Below are positions 1-37,372 of a stretch of 64,000 bases of DNA, piece after piece (within the stretch, counting starts at the first letter, position 1; each line of letters opens with the position of its first letter). The position numbers and the translations under genes are program-made. The DNA comes from Glandiceps talaboti. Lineage: Eukaryota > Hemichordata > Enteropneusta > Spengelidae. Under the pieces are notes generated by a model that was given only the letters and a program-made list of their open reading frames with translations, was not told the origin of the DNA and did not search any database. Location of the stretch: contig NC_135552.1 of the NCBI RefSeq assembly GCF_964340395.1, positions 24,277,181 to 24,341,180 of the forward strand, in the 5' to 3' direction.

Positions 1-430
1 GTAAAGTCAAATGGACAAATTTGGCTGAAAATCTAGCTAAATCTCCTGCTAAGGAAAGGGTGAACAGCATATGTCAGTAGTAAATCCATCACACATTGAC
101 AGATGGTAGTACTTATGTGATTCATTCAGTTTATTACAAACTCAACTAGGCCCCTCCAGTCTTAATGGAAGCCAGGTGAGAATTAGTCTTGCTGCTAGAT
201 GTTTGGGCTTTCTTTCGATACTATAAGTGAACGATAGCGATGTTCGGTCATGTGTCATATTGTATCGGAAGAACATCCGAGGTCTAGCAGATAGACTAGG
301 TGAGAATATGATAACGTCATCATCATGTTAACACATCAACGGTCCAATAGCATTAAACTACTGCTGTCAGCGGCAAGAATGGAATGTCATACTAAAGAAA
401 GACATTTCATTATATGATGGAGTCAGAGAG
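1..430 (+). repeat. Interspersed repeat family A, copy 1
   Basis: Shared landmarks with the other copies are the order TCTCCTGCT, AACAGCA-ATGTCAGTAGTAA-TCCATC, TACAAACTCAAC and CGATAGCGATGTTCGGTC. No open frame is evident; the length suggests a non-autonomous element. Its left end may lie off the window. Confidence 0.6.
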
Positions 431-890
431 ATCATATAAAAACGACCACATGTATAGTCACCGACAGTAAAATAATATTAGTCACTTTGGAATGGTACAT
501 TAGAAGTGAATGTGACATTTCTATCTGTATAGGATGGACCTGCATGATCACCTAATGATTTAAATAGTCAGGGTTAATGTCTCGATCTTTCTGAATCTGA
601 GCAATGATTTAAATATTCAGCGATAATAATGTCTCTCTCTGAAACTGACAGAATAAGAAAGAGACATTAATGGTGAGAGACAAGAACACTGAATAATTAC
701 ATCATTGTGTGATCAAGATCCTTAGTAGATGGATCGAAATGTCACATTCGTTTCCAATTTACTGTTTCAAGGTAACTAAATTTTACTATCCTATTGATTC
801 TTAGAGCCATGAGGAATGTATTCGTCATTATAAACTCATGTTGTATCACTTTAATAATTACATCTGAGTATTGAGAAATGACTCACATAC
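1..890. other. Intronic sequence of the GRB7/10/14-like gene with an interspersed repeat copy
   Basis: No coding exon is visible. Bases 1-430 are a copy of an interspersed repeat that also occurs near 16.4 kb (same strand), 20.1-20.4 kb (opposite strand) and 27.3-27.8 kb (opposite strand, interrupted). Confidence 0.6.
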
Positions 891-27144
<26,254 letters not shown>

Positions 27145-27287
27145 GATTACAATTCACAAACTAAAACTCCCTGACGAGCTTCCTGTTATGTAAAATAGTA
27201 ATAAACAAACCAAGGATTGGTTTAAAGGCACAGTTTGGTTTAGGATTACGATTAGGATTAAACAGTTGTCAGGCAGAGGTATAGTCT

Positions 27288-27800
27288 ATCTGCTAAACTT
27301 CGGATGTACTTCCGATAGAATACGACACACGACCGAACATCGCTATCGAGGATGGAACATCCAAGGTCTAGCAAATGTCATCAGGATATAAATAACTGCC
27401 AATCAGAGAACCATATTAGCGACAAGCACAAACAAAGGACAATAGCTAATTTTTCATGCATATTCATCTTAAGGAGGGGCTTGTAAAAATAACCACCAAT
27501 GCGTTAACTAAAATGTGTGAATGACAACGTCTACACACTCATCAAACACAATTACCATAAACCGATAAGACATAGTAATGACGTAAATGTGTTTGTCAAC
27601 TCCTGCATGCAGAGATTGAATATATTAAAGTATATATATGCATACATGGCCCAACCCACCGCTCAATGTAATCTCAATGGAATGTCCGGTCTGAAAATGA
27701 CATTTGCTAGACTGTTCGGGCAACCCCTCACTGCGAACTTCGTTCGCTTATACTATCAAAAGAAAGCCCGAACGTCTAGCAGCAAGACTAGCAGAGGTAC
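27288..27800 (-). repeat. Interspersed repeat family A, copy 4 (inverted, interrupted)
   Basis: The reverse complement of 27288-27355 matches 232-296, and that of about 27740-27795 matches 185-238. About 380 bp separate parts that are adjacent in copy 1. The interrupting block is bounded by a perfect 16-bp inverted repeat, GTCTAGCAAATGTCAT at 27365 and its complement near 27698. Confidence 0.55.
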
Positions 27801-28319
27801 AGAAAAAGTTGATACTGCACTAAATAATGATCCTATCTAATCGGCATGGCAACAGTGATGCAATATCACTAATAATAGGACAACCCAGGATTGAAACCCT
27901 GACTTAACGTTTCAACAACATTCAATATTTCAGCAAAAGGTTTGATATCCTAAAGTTAGAAACAGAAAGCAAAAAAACTGGTACAGCTCATGTACTGTTT
28001 CCTTTAATACCAGTGATTAATTTAGCACTGTGTAACATTTACAATATTGAATTATTCAATGCTTGGACAAATGATAAGGTTGAATTTCATAAAATGAAGT
28101 GGCTATACCCTTGCATCAATTTGTGCAAACTTGACTATGAAACTAGTGAACAATTTTATGTTAGCAGATCACCATCTCTGGATGCAAGTCATCTTTTTTC
28201 TTTCTATATTTCCTTCCTTCCTTCTCTCTCTCTATATATATATGGCATTGTAGCACAGCTGTACAGTTTTTAAAAATGTTTATCCATATGCTAGTCCATG
28301 CTAATAATAGGCTTTCATT

Positions 28320-29275
28320 TGCTGAATGACTATCCAGTTGCCTATCCAACCATGTTGCTATCTTTTCGATATACGCGATCATTTGGCTGTTGCTATGGGC
28401 ATGGTCATGTTGCTAGATATATTTATTTGCATACATGTTCGAATGTTTTTGTTAACTTGTGTATGAATTCCTGATATTATCTATGCAATATACGTGATTA
28501 TTTGACTGTTGCTATGGGTGTGGTCTTGTTGCTAGGCAAATTTAAATACAATTTAATTGAATGTTTGTTCAATTGTCTATTAATCCCTGTTATCCTTGTG
28601 AAACACACGACCATTTGGCTGTTGCTATGGACGTGATCATGGTTGCTAGGGATATTTGCATACATTTTTTGCCTACCAGATGATGTTATTTCAGCAAAAT
28701 ATACTGTCATTCGGTTGTTGCTAAGGGCATGGTCATTGTTGCTAGGGTCAAATGTTTCAATATAGTTTGAAGGAAATCTGCAGAATAACACTTCTAGAAA
28801 CATCTCACTAAGTTTGTCTCATTGACCTTGAGTACTTTTTGAGATAAATTTTTGACCAAATTTCACATTTTTACACCTAATTTGCATATTACTGATGACA
28901 TCATTATGTGCTTAATATTTCTTCATCTATACACCCACAGATGCATCCCTCTTAAATTTCAGCCCAATCTGCTGAGTAGTTTTGGAATTATAGGTTTATG
29001 ACCAAAAATACACATTTTTAGTCCTCATTTGCATATTACTGAGGGAATCATCATGTCATGAACAATCTTAATTTACTCACATCTAAGAATGTTCCCACCA
29101 AATTTCATGCCAATCTGCCCAGTAGTTTAGGAGTTTAAGTTTTTTGACCCAAAACCCACATCTCTGATGCAATCATTTTCATTTGAACAATTTCCCAACT
29201 AGACACTTGAAGTGACATGACCACCAAATATCAAAGCAATCGGTCCGCGGTCCAGCAGTTTTTGACTTTAAGTTG

Positions 29276-29365
<90 letters not shown>

Positions 29366-29372
29366 GACAGAC
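28320..29372 (+). repeat. Composite repeat family C, long copy with (CA)n tail
   Basis: Four modules of about 110 bp contain GTTGCTATGGGCATGGTC and GTTGCTAGG (28384-28750). About 150-bp modules with TAATTTGCATATTACTGA follow, then AAAGCAATCGGTC and a terminal (CA)n run. Its second half matches 22140-22690. Confidence 0.7.
29279..29372. repeat. (CA)n then (GACA)n microsatellite
   Basis: About 82 bp of CA followed by three GACA units; forms the 3' tail of the composite repeat. Confidence 0.97.
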
Positions 29373-30639
29373 ACTTTGCCATACCTATAGCACTACTGAA
29401 CCTTCAGTTCAGTTGTGCTAAAAATCTACCTACCCCACCTATCCTAAAATTGAGTGTAATCAGCACCACACAAATATTTTTTATTAGGCCTTTAAAGAAT
29501 TATAGCTAAGATGAAGCTTCACTTGTGTTCCCCTTTAATGTCAAGCCAACATAAATAACTAGCAACCATGTCATTCAACTATATATATGTAGGAAGGCTT
29601 CAATTATTTCTGGTATAGGTTCAATTCCCAGGATATACTGCACACAGATTTTTCTCATGACAATTATTTTAACTACAGGACAGAAATACAAAATAAGACC
29701 CTGATTAAAATTAGTTTGAACATTTCAAAATTGTTACCTTCAAAAATAACTTCCCTGAAGGACTCCCTTGTGAAAAACCACAAATATCTAAGATTTTTTC
29801 CAGATATTAAATAATGATTTTTTCCAGATATTAAATAATATAACACATCCAAGAGAATTCATTATAGTTTGTATATTCATTGCTCCTGGCAATCACATAA
29901 CTAATTCTCAATTGTTGTGACTTCATAGAAAAAGTTCGATTAACAAAATAATAATTTTTTTTTTCTCCTGAAAACTTCAAATGTACATACTTTTAATGTG
30001 TTATAATTTATTTATATATGTGACCATGACAATTTCATTAACAATACCATGTACATTGTCATTGATTTTGAAATACTATTGACACTGACCATAGAGAATG
30101 GGCGATCAGAAATACTTTCACTGTTACTTACCACACGCACAGAATACTGCTGCAGTTCAAGGCCATGACAGATTCTTGGCATAATATATGACAAAGGTCT
30201 TGGATTAAGTATATATATGAACAAACCTACAACACGTACGGTATACTGATTACAATTACTAGTATTCAGATTAGTTCATGGAAACACCATGAACATGACA
30301 AACATATTACAACATTAAAACTTCCTATAAACATATCATAACTCACCTGACTGAAAAACACTAACAGAGGGGAGACACACAGGCGTATATTTCAAATTGA
30401 TGAGCCCACAGTTCAAAAGTAGGGCACGCCACGAGTACTCCAATACACTTTGCAGAATGCGTTTGACGGCGGGGTCAAAGATGTCACAGTTACTACTGTA
30501 CAGTTACACAAAGCCCATATTTTCTGCTGCTGTGGATACCGTCAAAGTGGCTTCTGTAGTTATAACTTTCGATTTTCCGATCGCTGCTTATGTTTCTAAT
30601 TATATTTGTATGCGTGGGTGAGTTAACGAGTCATGACAC

Positions 30640-31150
30640 AAGACCAGGCAAAATGTCACCGACCAACAACGCATGTTACATTTCAGCTCTCAACGGTACA
30701 CTGAAAACACGCCCAAACGTTTAAATTTCTTCAACTTCAGTTCAGATCCTCCAGGTATTAGAAAGCGCGTAATGATTTGTCACAAGGGATACTATAATAA
30801 GAAGTACAGAAGTGCGGTAAATCTGCAACTTACACGTAAAGTTCTCGTAGTTTTGTCGACGGTTGTGTCATCGTTTCATCATCATGCGCTCTGTACTGTT
30901 TACTATTTACATGGGAGACGTGACCCCAAGGTCACTGACACCTTTCGCGTTATTGCCTCTAGATGGCGCACATATACCCGCGCCAAAACGTTTTCTTTGG
31001 CGAGCTTGCAAGCTTGGTGTCATATCACTTCTATTTCTAGCATTGATTGTATGTTTTCCGTTTTTTATCTTCTTTTACTGTAGAACCAATTTAAAATCGC
31101 ACAAACTGCGCGCACACTCTCTAATTGATACCACGTGTCTTATGATGCCT
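30640..31150. promoter_or_regulatory. CpG-richer stretch, possible shared promoter region
   Basis: CpG dinucleotides (GTCGACGG, GCGCGCACAC, CCGCGCC, AACGTTTTC contexts) are visibly denser than in the surrounding AT-rich DNA. It lies between two divergent genes. No TATA element or start site is resolved, so a promoter role is only inferred. Confidence 0.3.
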
Positions 31151-31548
31151 TAGTAAGGAAGCCTTCAGTAATTACATATACATGAGGAGAGCCGGGGAAT
31201 TTTTAATAATATAAATATTGTGAACAGGGTATGGGGGGGGGGGGGGGAGGTCATGTTCAAGCTCAGACCACGTTCAAGAGAACAGGAATTTAAAGAGGGC
31301 CACATTCTAGAAATGGAATCGGGGATCCTTAAATACATCGGGGGGGGGGGGTGATCATATAAATAATAAAGTTTATAATTATATTTAACAACAGACCGGG
31401 CTTGATTTCCCGTGAGACCCCCTAATGTAATTATTGAATGCGCCCTTGGGGCATCCATCAACAGCAACGTCGTAATATTACATATAGTGTAAAGTGTCCA
31501 TATATGATATATAGATGACGAATGGCTATATTTTTGGACTTTTAATTT

Positions 31549-31550
<2 letters not shown>

Positions 31551-31605
<55 letters not shown>
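31551..31605. repeat. (AAC)n microsatellite
   Basis: Uninterrupted AAC run of about 18 units, 170 bp upstream of the type II membrane-protein start codon. Confidence 0.95.
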
Positions 31606-31606
<1 letters not shown>

Positions 31607-31774
31607 CTATTTGTTTTTCATCTTTAAAAAAATAACCTGACCAACATAGCCTAAGTCCGTGTAATAAATTCCGATCGATGCTATTTTCACTTTGGTTATG
31701 TCAAGGTTTCTTTCTTAAAGAGAGCGATTTTCTTTCAAATCAACCACTAAGCACGGAAAGACGCTCGAAGTGAG

Positions 31775-31937
31775 ATGGAAGTTGCGCCAGACAAACGCGA
31801 ACACCCGCAGGTGACTGCTCGACCAAAAATAAAACGCGTGCATGTGTTACTTGCAGTGACGGTGACTGTCTTAATCGTTGGTATTCTCGTCGCTACTGCC
31901 TCGCTGGTATATTTCCTGGTACTAGAAAGGAACACAG
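31775..31937 (+). CDS. Fibrinogen-domain gene exon 1: cytosolic tail and signal anchor
   Basis: ATG at 31775, then MEVAPDKREHPQVTARPK. A hydrophobic span of about 25 residues is flanked on the N-side by KIKR (positive-inside), typical of type II anchors. Donor ACAG|GTAAGG, phase 1. A palindromic MITE begins only about 33 bp into the intron. Confidence 0.7.
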
Positions 31938-34934
31938 GTAAGGAAGTCGACCAAAGATTAAACTCGTTATACTACCAAACCAGAAAAACTATGGCGTTTC
32001 AATTAGGCGGCATGGTGCTTTTTACATCTATCACAACGTTTCTTTGTTACCAATTCCACAAACAAAATACAAGCACTGATAGCGCGTGCACACACATGTG
32101 AACACAAATCAACATTTTTGTCCGTGAATCTTCCTTGTCTCACCCAACAGTAATGTTGATTTGTGTTCACAGTGAGATAGAACGTATCATTTTATATATT
32201 ATTTCGCGCTATCAGTGTCTGTATTTAGTTTTATGTAATTTATAAAAAAAACTTGCGTGAGATGTAAAAACAAGATCGTGCTGCTTGCTAAAACTGTATG
32301 GTCACTCTGGTTTGCTAGTAGTACATCGAAAACTTTGTTCAGTATCAACGCATACTTATAACGGGTATAGTGGTTATGAAAAGTGTTGTTGTTTCGTTTT
32401 ACATAATAAATCGATCAATATAATATCAATGACCAACATTATTATTATTTGTTGTGTTGGGCAAATAAAATATTGACTATGTTTGTACCGCAATATGCTT
32501 TACATATTTTTACCTACTGTATTTCCTCCGTTTATCAACCGATCGTTTCCTGTAACAGGCAGAAATATATATCAGAAATGTGTATTTCACAATATAGGAT
32601 TGTGATCATATCACTTTTGGTGCACCGTGAGTTGTATAAAATCACCTTCAAGATCGTTTTAAGGGTTTGCAGTTTTTAATAAGTTCAAGTTGTTCTATTC
32701 TCAATGTTTTTTTTATATAGTTGATGGAGAATCCATGTCTGAATTGACAACGAGTACGTCGAACGCATTCAGCGTCTCAACACTATGGACCGCAGAAACA
32801 TCTTAAAGGGTCGTCGTTCTCTGTCACAGGTAGGAAGCTCAATAATTTACTACTGTGAACAGTATATCATCGCCGTCAAGATTATGTTAATGTTTGTAGG
32901 TATATGAATGAGTTTTGAGTTGCTTTATTGTCAGTTGTTATATTACAAATGGTGTAGTACCCGGGCCTGAAATGACAACCAGTCGGTCTATCGTGACAGT
33001 CAGCGTCACAGGTGGGTAACTCTACAATTTAGTCCATCAGAGGTAATTTTATCCAACAATGTCTACGTTATTAGATGTAGGTAATGTAACCCGAACAATT
33101 ACCACACTTCAATAATTATACCCAACAATTTTCTCCTAGGTAACGTAACCCAAAATGTGCCTACATCGTGGATGAAATCAGTTTCATACCCTAGAGATAA
33201 TATAAGTCCATAACTTATGGCGTTCAGTATCAACTCATAGTGGACCTAGAAGATTTTGACGACATGACCGCCTATGCACTGTATGAATGGTTTGCAATAA
33301 GTAATGAAACCGACAACTATAAACTACGTTTACGATCGTATCAGGGTGGAGGAGCAGGTAAGTGTATAATCTATGTTGTTAGTCCATGATAAATTGGGTA
33401 CAACCTTCTGCAATGGTTAAACCATAAATAAAACAACTCCTTTATCCAAGTTATGACTTTATCGTTTCCAAGACCCTCAAGTGACGCAACGCACGCATCT
33501 TTTATCTTTAGAGGCGAAATGTACATTGCTTTTTGTATTACTTTTGTAAAGATTGAATGTAGTTTAGTCTTTTAATTCCACTTTCTGAGTGTTTGTAAAT
33601 AGGGTAATCCTGTAGACATCTCAAATAAATAAGAGAAAATAATAGTATTACAGTTGCAAACGGAAGGTTTGGATGCAGTTTGTCACGGATTGTTAAAAAA
33701 GGGGTGTTCTTGTTTGCTTTATTTTGTCTGGAAAGGGAATCGGGGGTAAATGGATTCGAACGAAATGTCCATCATATTGTCTTTGCTTGTCCATTCACGG
33801 GGGGGGGGGGGCGCTTAGGCTCAATTGGTTATATTTACGAAAATAAAAGGTAAAAAAAACCCCCAAAAATGTACAAAATGATATCAACCTTGATAGAGAT
33901 GACCGATAATGTGACTAGAGATCAACATTAACGTATCTATGCAACGGAAATTAACACCTTCATTATTTTATAAACAGCAGGAATCTCTGGTAAGAGAGTA
34001 ACAACTCAGTACATATATAATGCAACCAATGGCAACACACTACAACTCAGGCAAATTAAAATGTTCGTATGAAAACAGTTGTCTGACAGCTATAGATAAA
34101 GTAGAATAGAAAAGAATAATCCAATGTAAGTCTTATGGCTTCAACGGATGAGATAAAACTAATGCTACAACATAGGATTTAAAGGGACCATATGGATGAA
34201 AATGAGTGCTGTAGTAATTAATTTTTAGTTTACTATGTTTCTCCATTTGATAGAATGATATACATGTATAATAAAGTGCCCCAAGTCCCTGTTGCAAAAA
34301 AAACCCCAAACAAACAAACAAACAAACAAACAAACAAACAAACAAACAAAACAAAACAAAACAAAAACACGTGTAAAAAGTTTGTTTACAATCACTGGAC
34401 GTACAATAACAAACTTGTTCCATAAATGATATTTTTTATTTTTTATTTCTTTGCAATTGTGTTGAATACATGAGTTAAAAATATAGACTTGGTTTGAGAA
34501 AAATACCGTGGAGTTGTTTTATTACTCCAAAATTCAAATAAATACTTATTTCTCACCAATATGACCACTTTATTACCTGGCCTTTATCATTTCACGTGTT
34601 GTCCATTTCAGGAGACGGCCTTGGTTACCACAGAGATCATGAATTTTCTACGAGAGATAGGGACAACGATGAATGGTCCTACATGTATGTATCATGTTCA
34701 ACTCATCATCTCGGGGCATGGTGGTACAACGGATCCGGAAATGACATATGTGGGTCGACCAATCTGAACGGCCAATACCTCGTAGGAGAGGACGAAACAT
34801 ATTGGTATTGGTCGTCTTCTTTTTATTATTATTATAATACATATTATGATGATGAAACAGTTACATGGTTCGTTTGGAAAGGAAACGACGATTCTCTTAA
34901 ACGCGTTGATATGAAAATAAAACCTGTGATGTAG
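31775..34934 (+). CDS. Type II transmembrane fibrinogen-related protein gene (domain incomplete)
   Basis: Gene-level entry. Exon 31775-31937 encodes a short cytosolic Arg/Lys-rich segment and a hydrophobic helix at residues about 25-49 (VHVLLAVTVTVLIVGI onward), a signal anchor placing the C-terminus outside. Exon 32958-33011 would encode a short Thr/Ser stalk. Exons 33228-33357 and 34612-34934 encode the second half of a fibrinogen-related domain: DLEDFDDMTAYALYEWF, then FSTRDRDNDEW, GAWWYN, NLNGQYL, SLKRVDMKI and a TAG stop. Membrane FReD proteins of this form (FIBCD1-like) act in carbohydrate recognition. The N-terminal half (Cys, GGGWTVFQRR-like, EFWLG-like) was not found, the stalk exon phase does not fit exon 33228, and a further candidate exon contains a stop. 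The gene may be decayed, alternatively spliced or mis-assembled. Confidence 0.6.
31970..32320. mobile_element. Palindromic MITE family P, copy 1
   Basis: Ends are inverted: TACTACCAAACCAGAAAAAC at the left and the complement of TACTAGCAAACCAGAGTGAC at the right. Internal halves also pair (GTGAACACAAATCAACATT at 32098 with its complement at 32152, and ACAAACAAAATACAAGCACTG with CAGTGTCTGTATTTAGTTTT). 351 bp, no coding frame. It sits in the first intron of the fibrinogen-domain gene. Confidence 0.82.
32721..32829 (+). pseudogene. Candidate stalk exon with in-frame stop
   Basis: Bounded by TATATAG and ACAG|GTAGGA. In phase 1 it reads VDGESMSELTTSTSNAFS and then hits TAA (about 32805). In another frame its end reads SSFSVT, like the TVSVT end of the next candidate exon, so a one-base shift may have broken it. 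It could equally be a chance splice pair. Confidence 0.3.
32958..33011 (+). CDS. Candidate stalk exon, Thr/Ser-rich
   Basis: 54 bp between GTGTAG and ACAG|GTGGGT, phase 1 at both ends so it would keep the frame of exon 1. It reads VPGPEMTTSRSIVTVSVT. No domain is recognised. It cannot splice in frame to 33228. Confidence 0.35.
33228..33357 (+). CDS. Fibrinogen-related domain exon (central part)
   Basis: Acceptor GCGTTCAG, then YQLIVDLEDFDDMTAYALYE and ETDNYKLRLRSYQGGGAG; donor GCAG|GTAAGT leaves phase 1. This is the classic L-x-V-D-L-E-D ... A-x-Y-x-x-F ... NY-x-L ... Y-x-G-x-A-G-D fibrinogen core segment. Confidence 0.85.
33980..33988 (+). CDS. Possible 9-nt microexon in the fibrinogen-domain gene
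   Basis: GAATCTCTG lies between AACAGCAG and GTAAGA and would be phase 1 in and out, adding three residues (G-I-S) before the GDGL motif. Skipping it already gives the usual YxGGGAGDGL. Speculative. Confidence 0.2.
34302..34366. repeat. (AAAC)n / (AAAAC)n microsatellite
   Basis: About 10 AAAC units followed by AAAAC units, in the last intron of the fibrinogen-domain gene. Confidence 0.95.
34612..34934 (+). CDS. Fibrinogen-related domain last exon with stop codon
   Basis: Acceptor CCATTTCAG. It reads GDGLGYHRDHEFSTRDRDND, including the DRDND calcium-site motif, then CSTHHLGAWWYN...C...NLNGQYL with the conserved late cysteine pair, WFVWKGNDDSLKRVDMKIKP and TAG at 34932. A Tyr-rich insert precedes the WFVWKG strand. 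An AATAAA signal follows at 34960. Confidence 0.9.
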
Positions 34935-34959
34935 GCAATGCCAAAGTTTGCACCTTGGA

Positions 34960-34965
34960 AATAAA
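34960..34965 (+). terminator. Polyadenylation signal AATAAA
   Basis: Canonical hexamer 26 bp past the fibrinogen-domain stop codon; a suitable 3' end for that gene, although the usual distance is somewhat longer. Confidence 0.5.
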
Positions 34966-35532
34966 AGTCTCAAACTTGTTCAAGAAAAGTTAAACCAACC
35001 CCAGTTAGAATCAAGAAAGAAAATCAGGAGTCACAGTACAAGTGTTTTTTTGGTGTATTTATGTTTTATTTATCTAAGTAGAAATTATTTCAAGAGTGCT
35101 CTTAGAAAGTTTGTTACTAATTCACCATAGACAGTTGGTGTTTAGTATTGTTCCCATCGCCATTAGGCGACAAAAATATAATTGTAGGTTTTCTCTGAAA
35201 ATAGGGTGGGTAGGTTCGAATTTTATTTTATATTATCACAGCGTTTTAATTGTTTTCATTTTTGTAAAATATTGCGCTTCGACCAAAAAACAAACCGTCG
35301 AAATGTCTGTTAGAATACCCCTGTGTGATAGTTTAATGAAATATGTACAGACATCACTGGGGAAAGAAACACAGACGTACATGAATGTCAAGAAGACAGA
35401 GAATTTCTTAACCTTTTGTTTTCGATGTTAAAATGCTTAGGATCGGCGGCTTAAAATAGGGTTCTCGGAAACACACGTTTTTTTTTATTTTGCCTTAGTA
35501 CTAGTAGATACAATTCCTTTGCTCTCTCTGAA

Positions 35533-35582
35533 TGGGGACTGGCCACTGATAAACTTTGTTTTAGCTATTGGTCAGTCCCCAC
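35533..35582. repeat. Imperfect inverted repeat (hairpin)
   Basis: TGGGGACTGGCCACTGATA pairs imperfectly with GCTATTGGTCAGTCCCCA across a short loop. Possibly a MITE end remnant. Confidence 0.5.
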
Positions 35583-36499
35583 TCACACTGTTTCAGGCCA
35601 AATAAAAAATAGTGTGTTTACGATAACATAGTTTAAGGCCCCGACCCTAAACAGTTTTTTGCAGACAAAAAGGTAAAATGGTAACAATTTACTTCTATTT
35701 CCGTCTTTGCCTCATCTGTGGTCGTTTAAAAAAATTGTATTCCATAGAGAAACCAGGTATTTTTAGACTATAACAGTACAGTCTGCATAATGTGTTCGTC
35801 TACTTAACTTATAATTGTCTTCATTTACTTCATTGACTCCACAAACTCGGAAGCATTTTGACCGACGAGTATTTTATCTGAAATTATTAAGATTTAAAGG
35901 AAAATAAAATAAAATTCCGACCTACCTACTCTATTTTCTGAAGTCATGTTATCGGACACAAGCATTTTTTTTATTTTTGCCTTACATGCGTCTCTTTTAT
36001 ATTGTGACTGAGTTACTTTATTTCGTGGTTGTATCGATATTGATATTCTTTACTGAGTGACCGTCCAAAATAAATAAATATCTGAAATCACTTTCAATGC
36101 ATCTGTCCTTGATGACCAAGGACTTTACTTTGTGTTTGAATTTGTGCAAACACAAAAATGTTTTATTAAAAAATGTAAATAAAGATACCGATTTGACTGA
36201 GTCAGCGTGCACATTCAGAGTTGTTTTCTTTCCTGGAACCTTGTATGGCGTGAAGCCCATCCACTCTTATATATAATGGTATGTGTAGAGAGGTACGTGT
36301 ATGGTTGTGATGACGTGACGCTATTAGAGTGACGAGTGTGTACAGGCACATCCGCTCCAAAAACATAATAATGAATGTCGTGATAGCACTACAATCTACA
36401 TAAGTTTCATTCCCTGGCTATCTAAAACGATGCTATATACAACTTCCTCAATTCCCCAGGGGATTACGCAGTCTATAACAGCCACTGTAAAAGCATAGG

Positions 36500-36665
36500 A
36501 TTACATTTTTCATACAGCACTCCTGTCCTACCACATGGCTAGGTTGACTTGAGCAAAGTGATTATTCAAATCTTGCCCATGATTTTTAGCCATTCAGAAA
36601 TAAATGACAGCGGCGAGGCTGGCAACTTGTAGAGTTGACCGTTCTAACTGATCATCGTGACTTGT
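36500..36665 (-). repeat. tRNA-derived SINE-like element, copy 4 (inverted)
   Basis: The reverse complement contains GTCATTTATTTCTGAATGGC and GGGCAAGATTTGAAT, matching the body of the other three copies. Confidence 0.55.
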
Positions 36666-37327
36666 AGAAATACTCCGATCCCACTTTCGAGCTGATAATT
36701 TAATTTGCACACGCACAGACAAAATATTAGTATTAACCCAAGATTCATCGTTCTTATCAGACTGCTTACATCTGTGTTTGTTTGTTTGTTTGTTTGTAGG
36801 CTTCCGCACGTGCAATGATACGGATCATGCGCACAACATAGAAACAATTTGTTGTCATTCACGCAATAAAGTGACAGAAGGCTTGGAGTATCTGTAACAT
36901 GTATAGGTACGCCGTGACGGGGTGCCCTCACACATCGTTCAACCCCTCCAGAGAGGAGGCCGATGAGGGCGGAACGACACGATGTATCTTACAGTCTAGG
37001 CGCGGAGGTACCGGTGGGAGTATGGAAGTATATGTAATGTATTCGACTATGTCTAACAATGAAAGCAATCTTGTTAACTAAAATAAAATGATGGAATTTT
37101 TAATGAAGTCTAGCTTAATCTAACATTTGAAGAAAAAAAGACAGTTGCGGGAAATTGATCACATATCTTGCTTATTAAACTAGAACATTAGAAGTGGCAA
37201 TTTATGCTGACGGCCAGAGTTTTCATCTCACTTAAAAGCCCTATCCCCTCATAAACTTAATCATTTATTATATATTTCATTGAACTGGTCCCTAAAAATT
37301 GCACCCCAGTGAGTAATGAGGTGACAG

Positions 37328-37372
37328 CCAATCAGATGACAGAAACATGTGCGACTTAATTGGTATGCAAAT
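37328..37372 (+). promoter_or_regulatory. CCAAT box and POU octamer upstream of the SCO-spondin-like start
   Basis: CCAAT at 37328-37332 and a perfect octamer ATGCAAAT at 37365-37372 lie 180 and 140 bp upstream of the start codon. Either could arise by chance in AT-rich DNA; no TATA box or transcription start is assigned. Confidence 0.25.

Larger units (their letters stand above)
27145..31774. other. 5' flank between the head-to-head GRB7/10/14-like and fibrinogen-domain genes
   Basis: It holds an interrupted family A copy (27288-27800), the composite repeat family C (28320-29372), G homopolymers near 31.23 and 31.34 kb, an (AAC)n tract, and a CpG-richer stretch at about 30640-31150. Transcription starts for both genes probably lie here, but none is identifiable. 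The open frames on either strand match no family I recognise. Confidence 0.5.

Noticed and set aside
27517-27840. 107-codon plus-strand open frame
   Set aside because: It overlaps an interspersed repeat copy and the frame is not shared with the other copies; no family resemblance.
30673-31083. 136-codon plus-strand open frame in the CpG-richer region
   Set aside because: No recognisable domain, no splice or start context, and an overlapping frame of similar length exists; kept only as possible promoter DNA.
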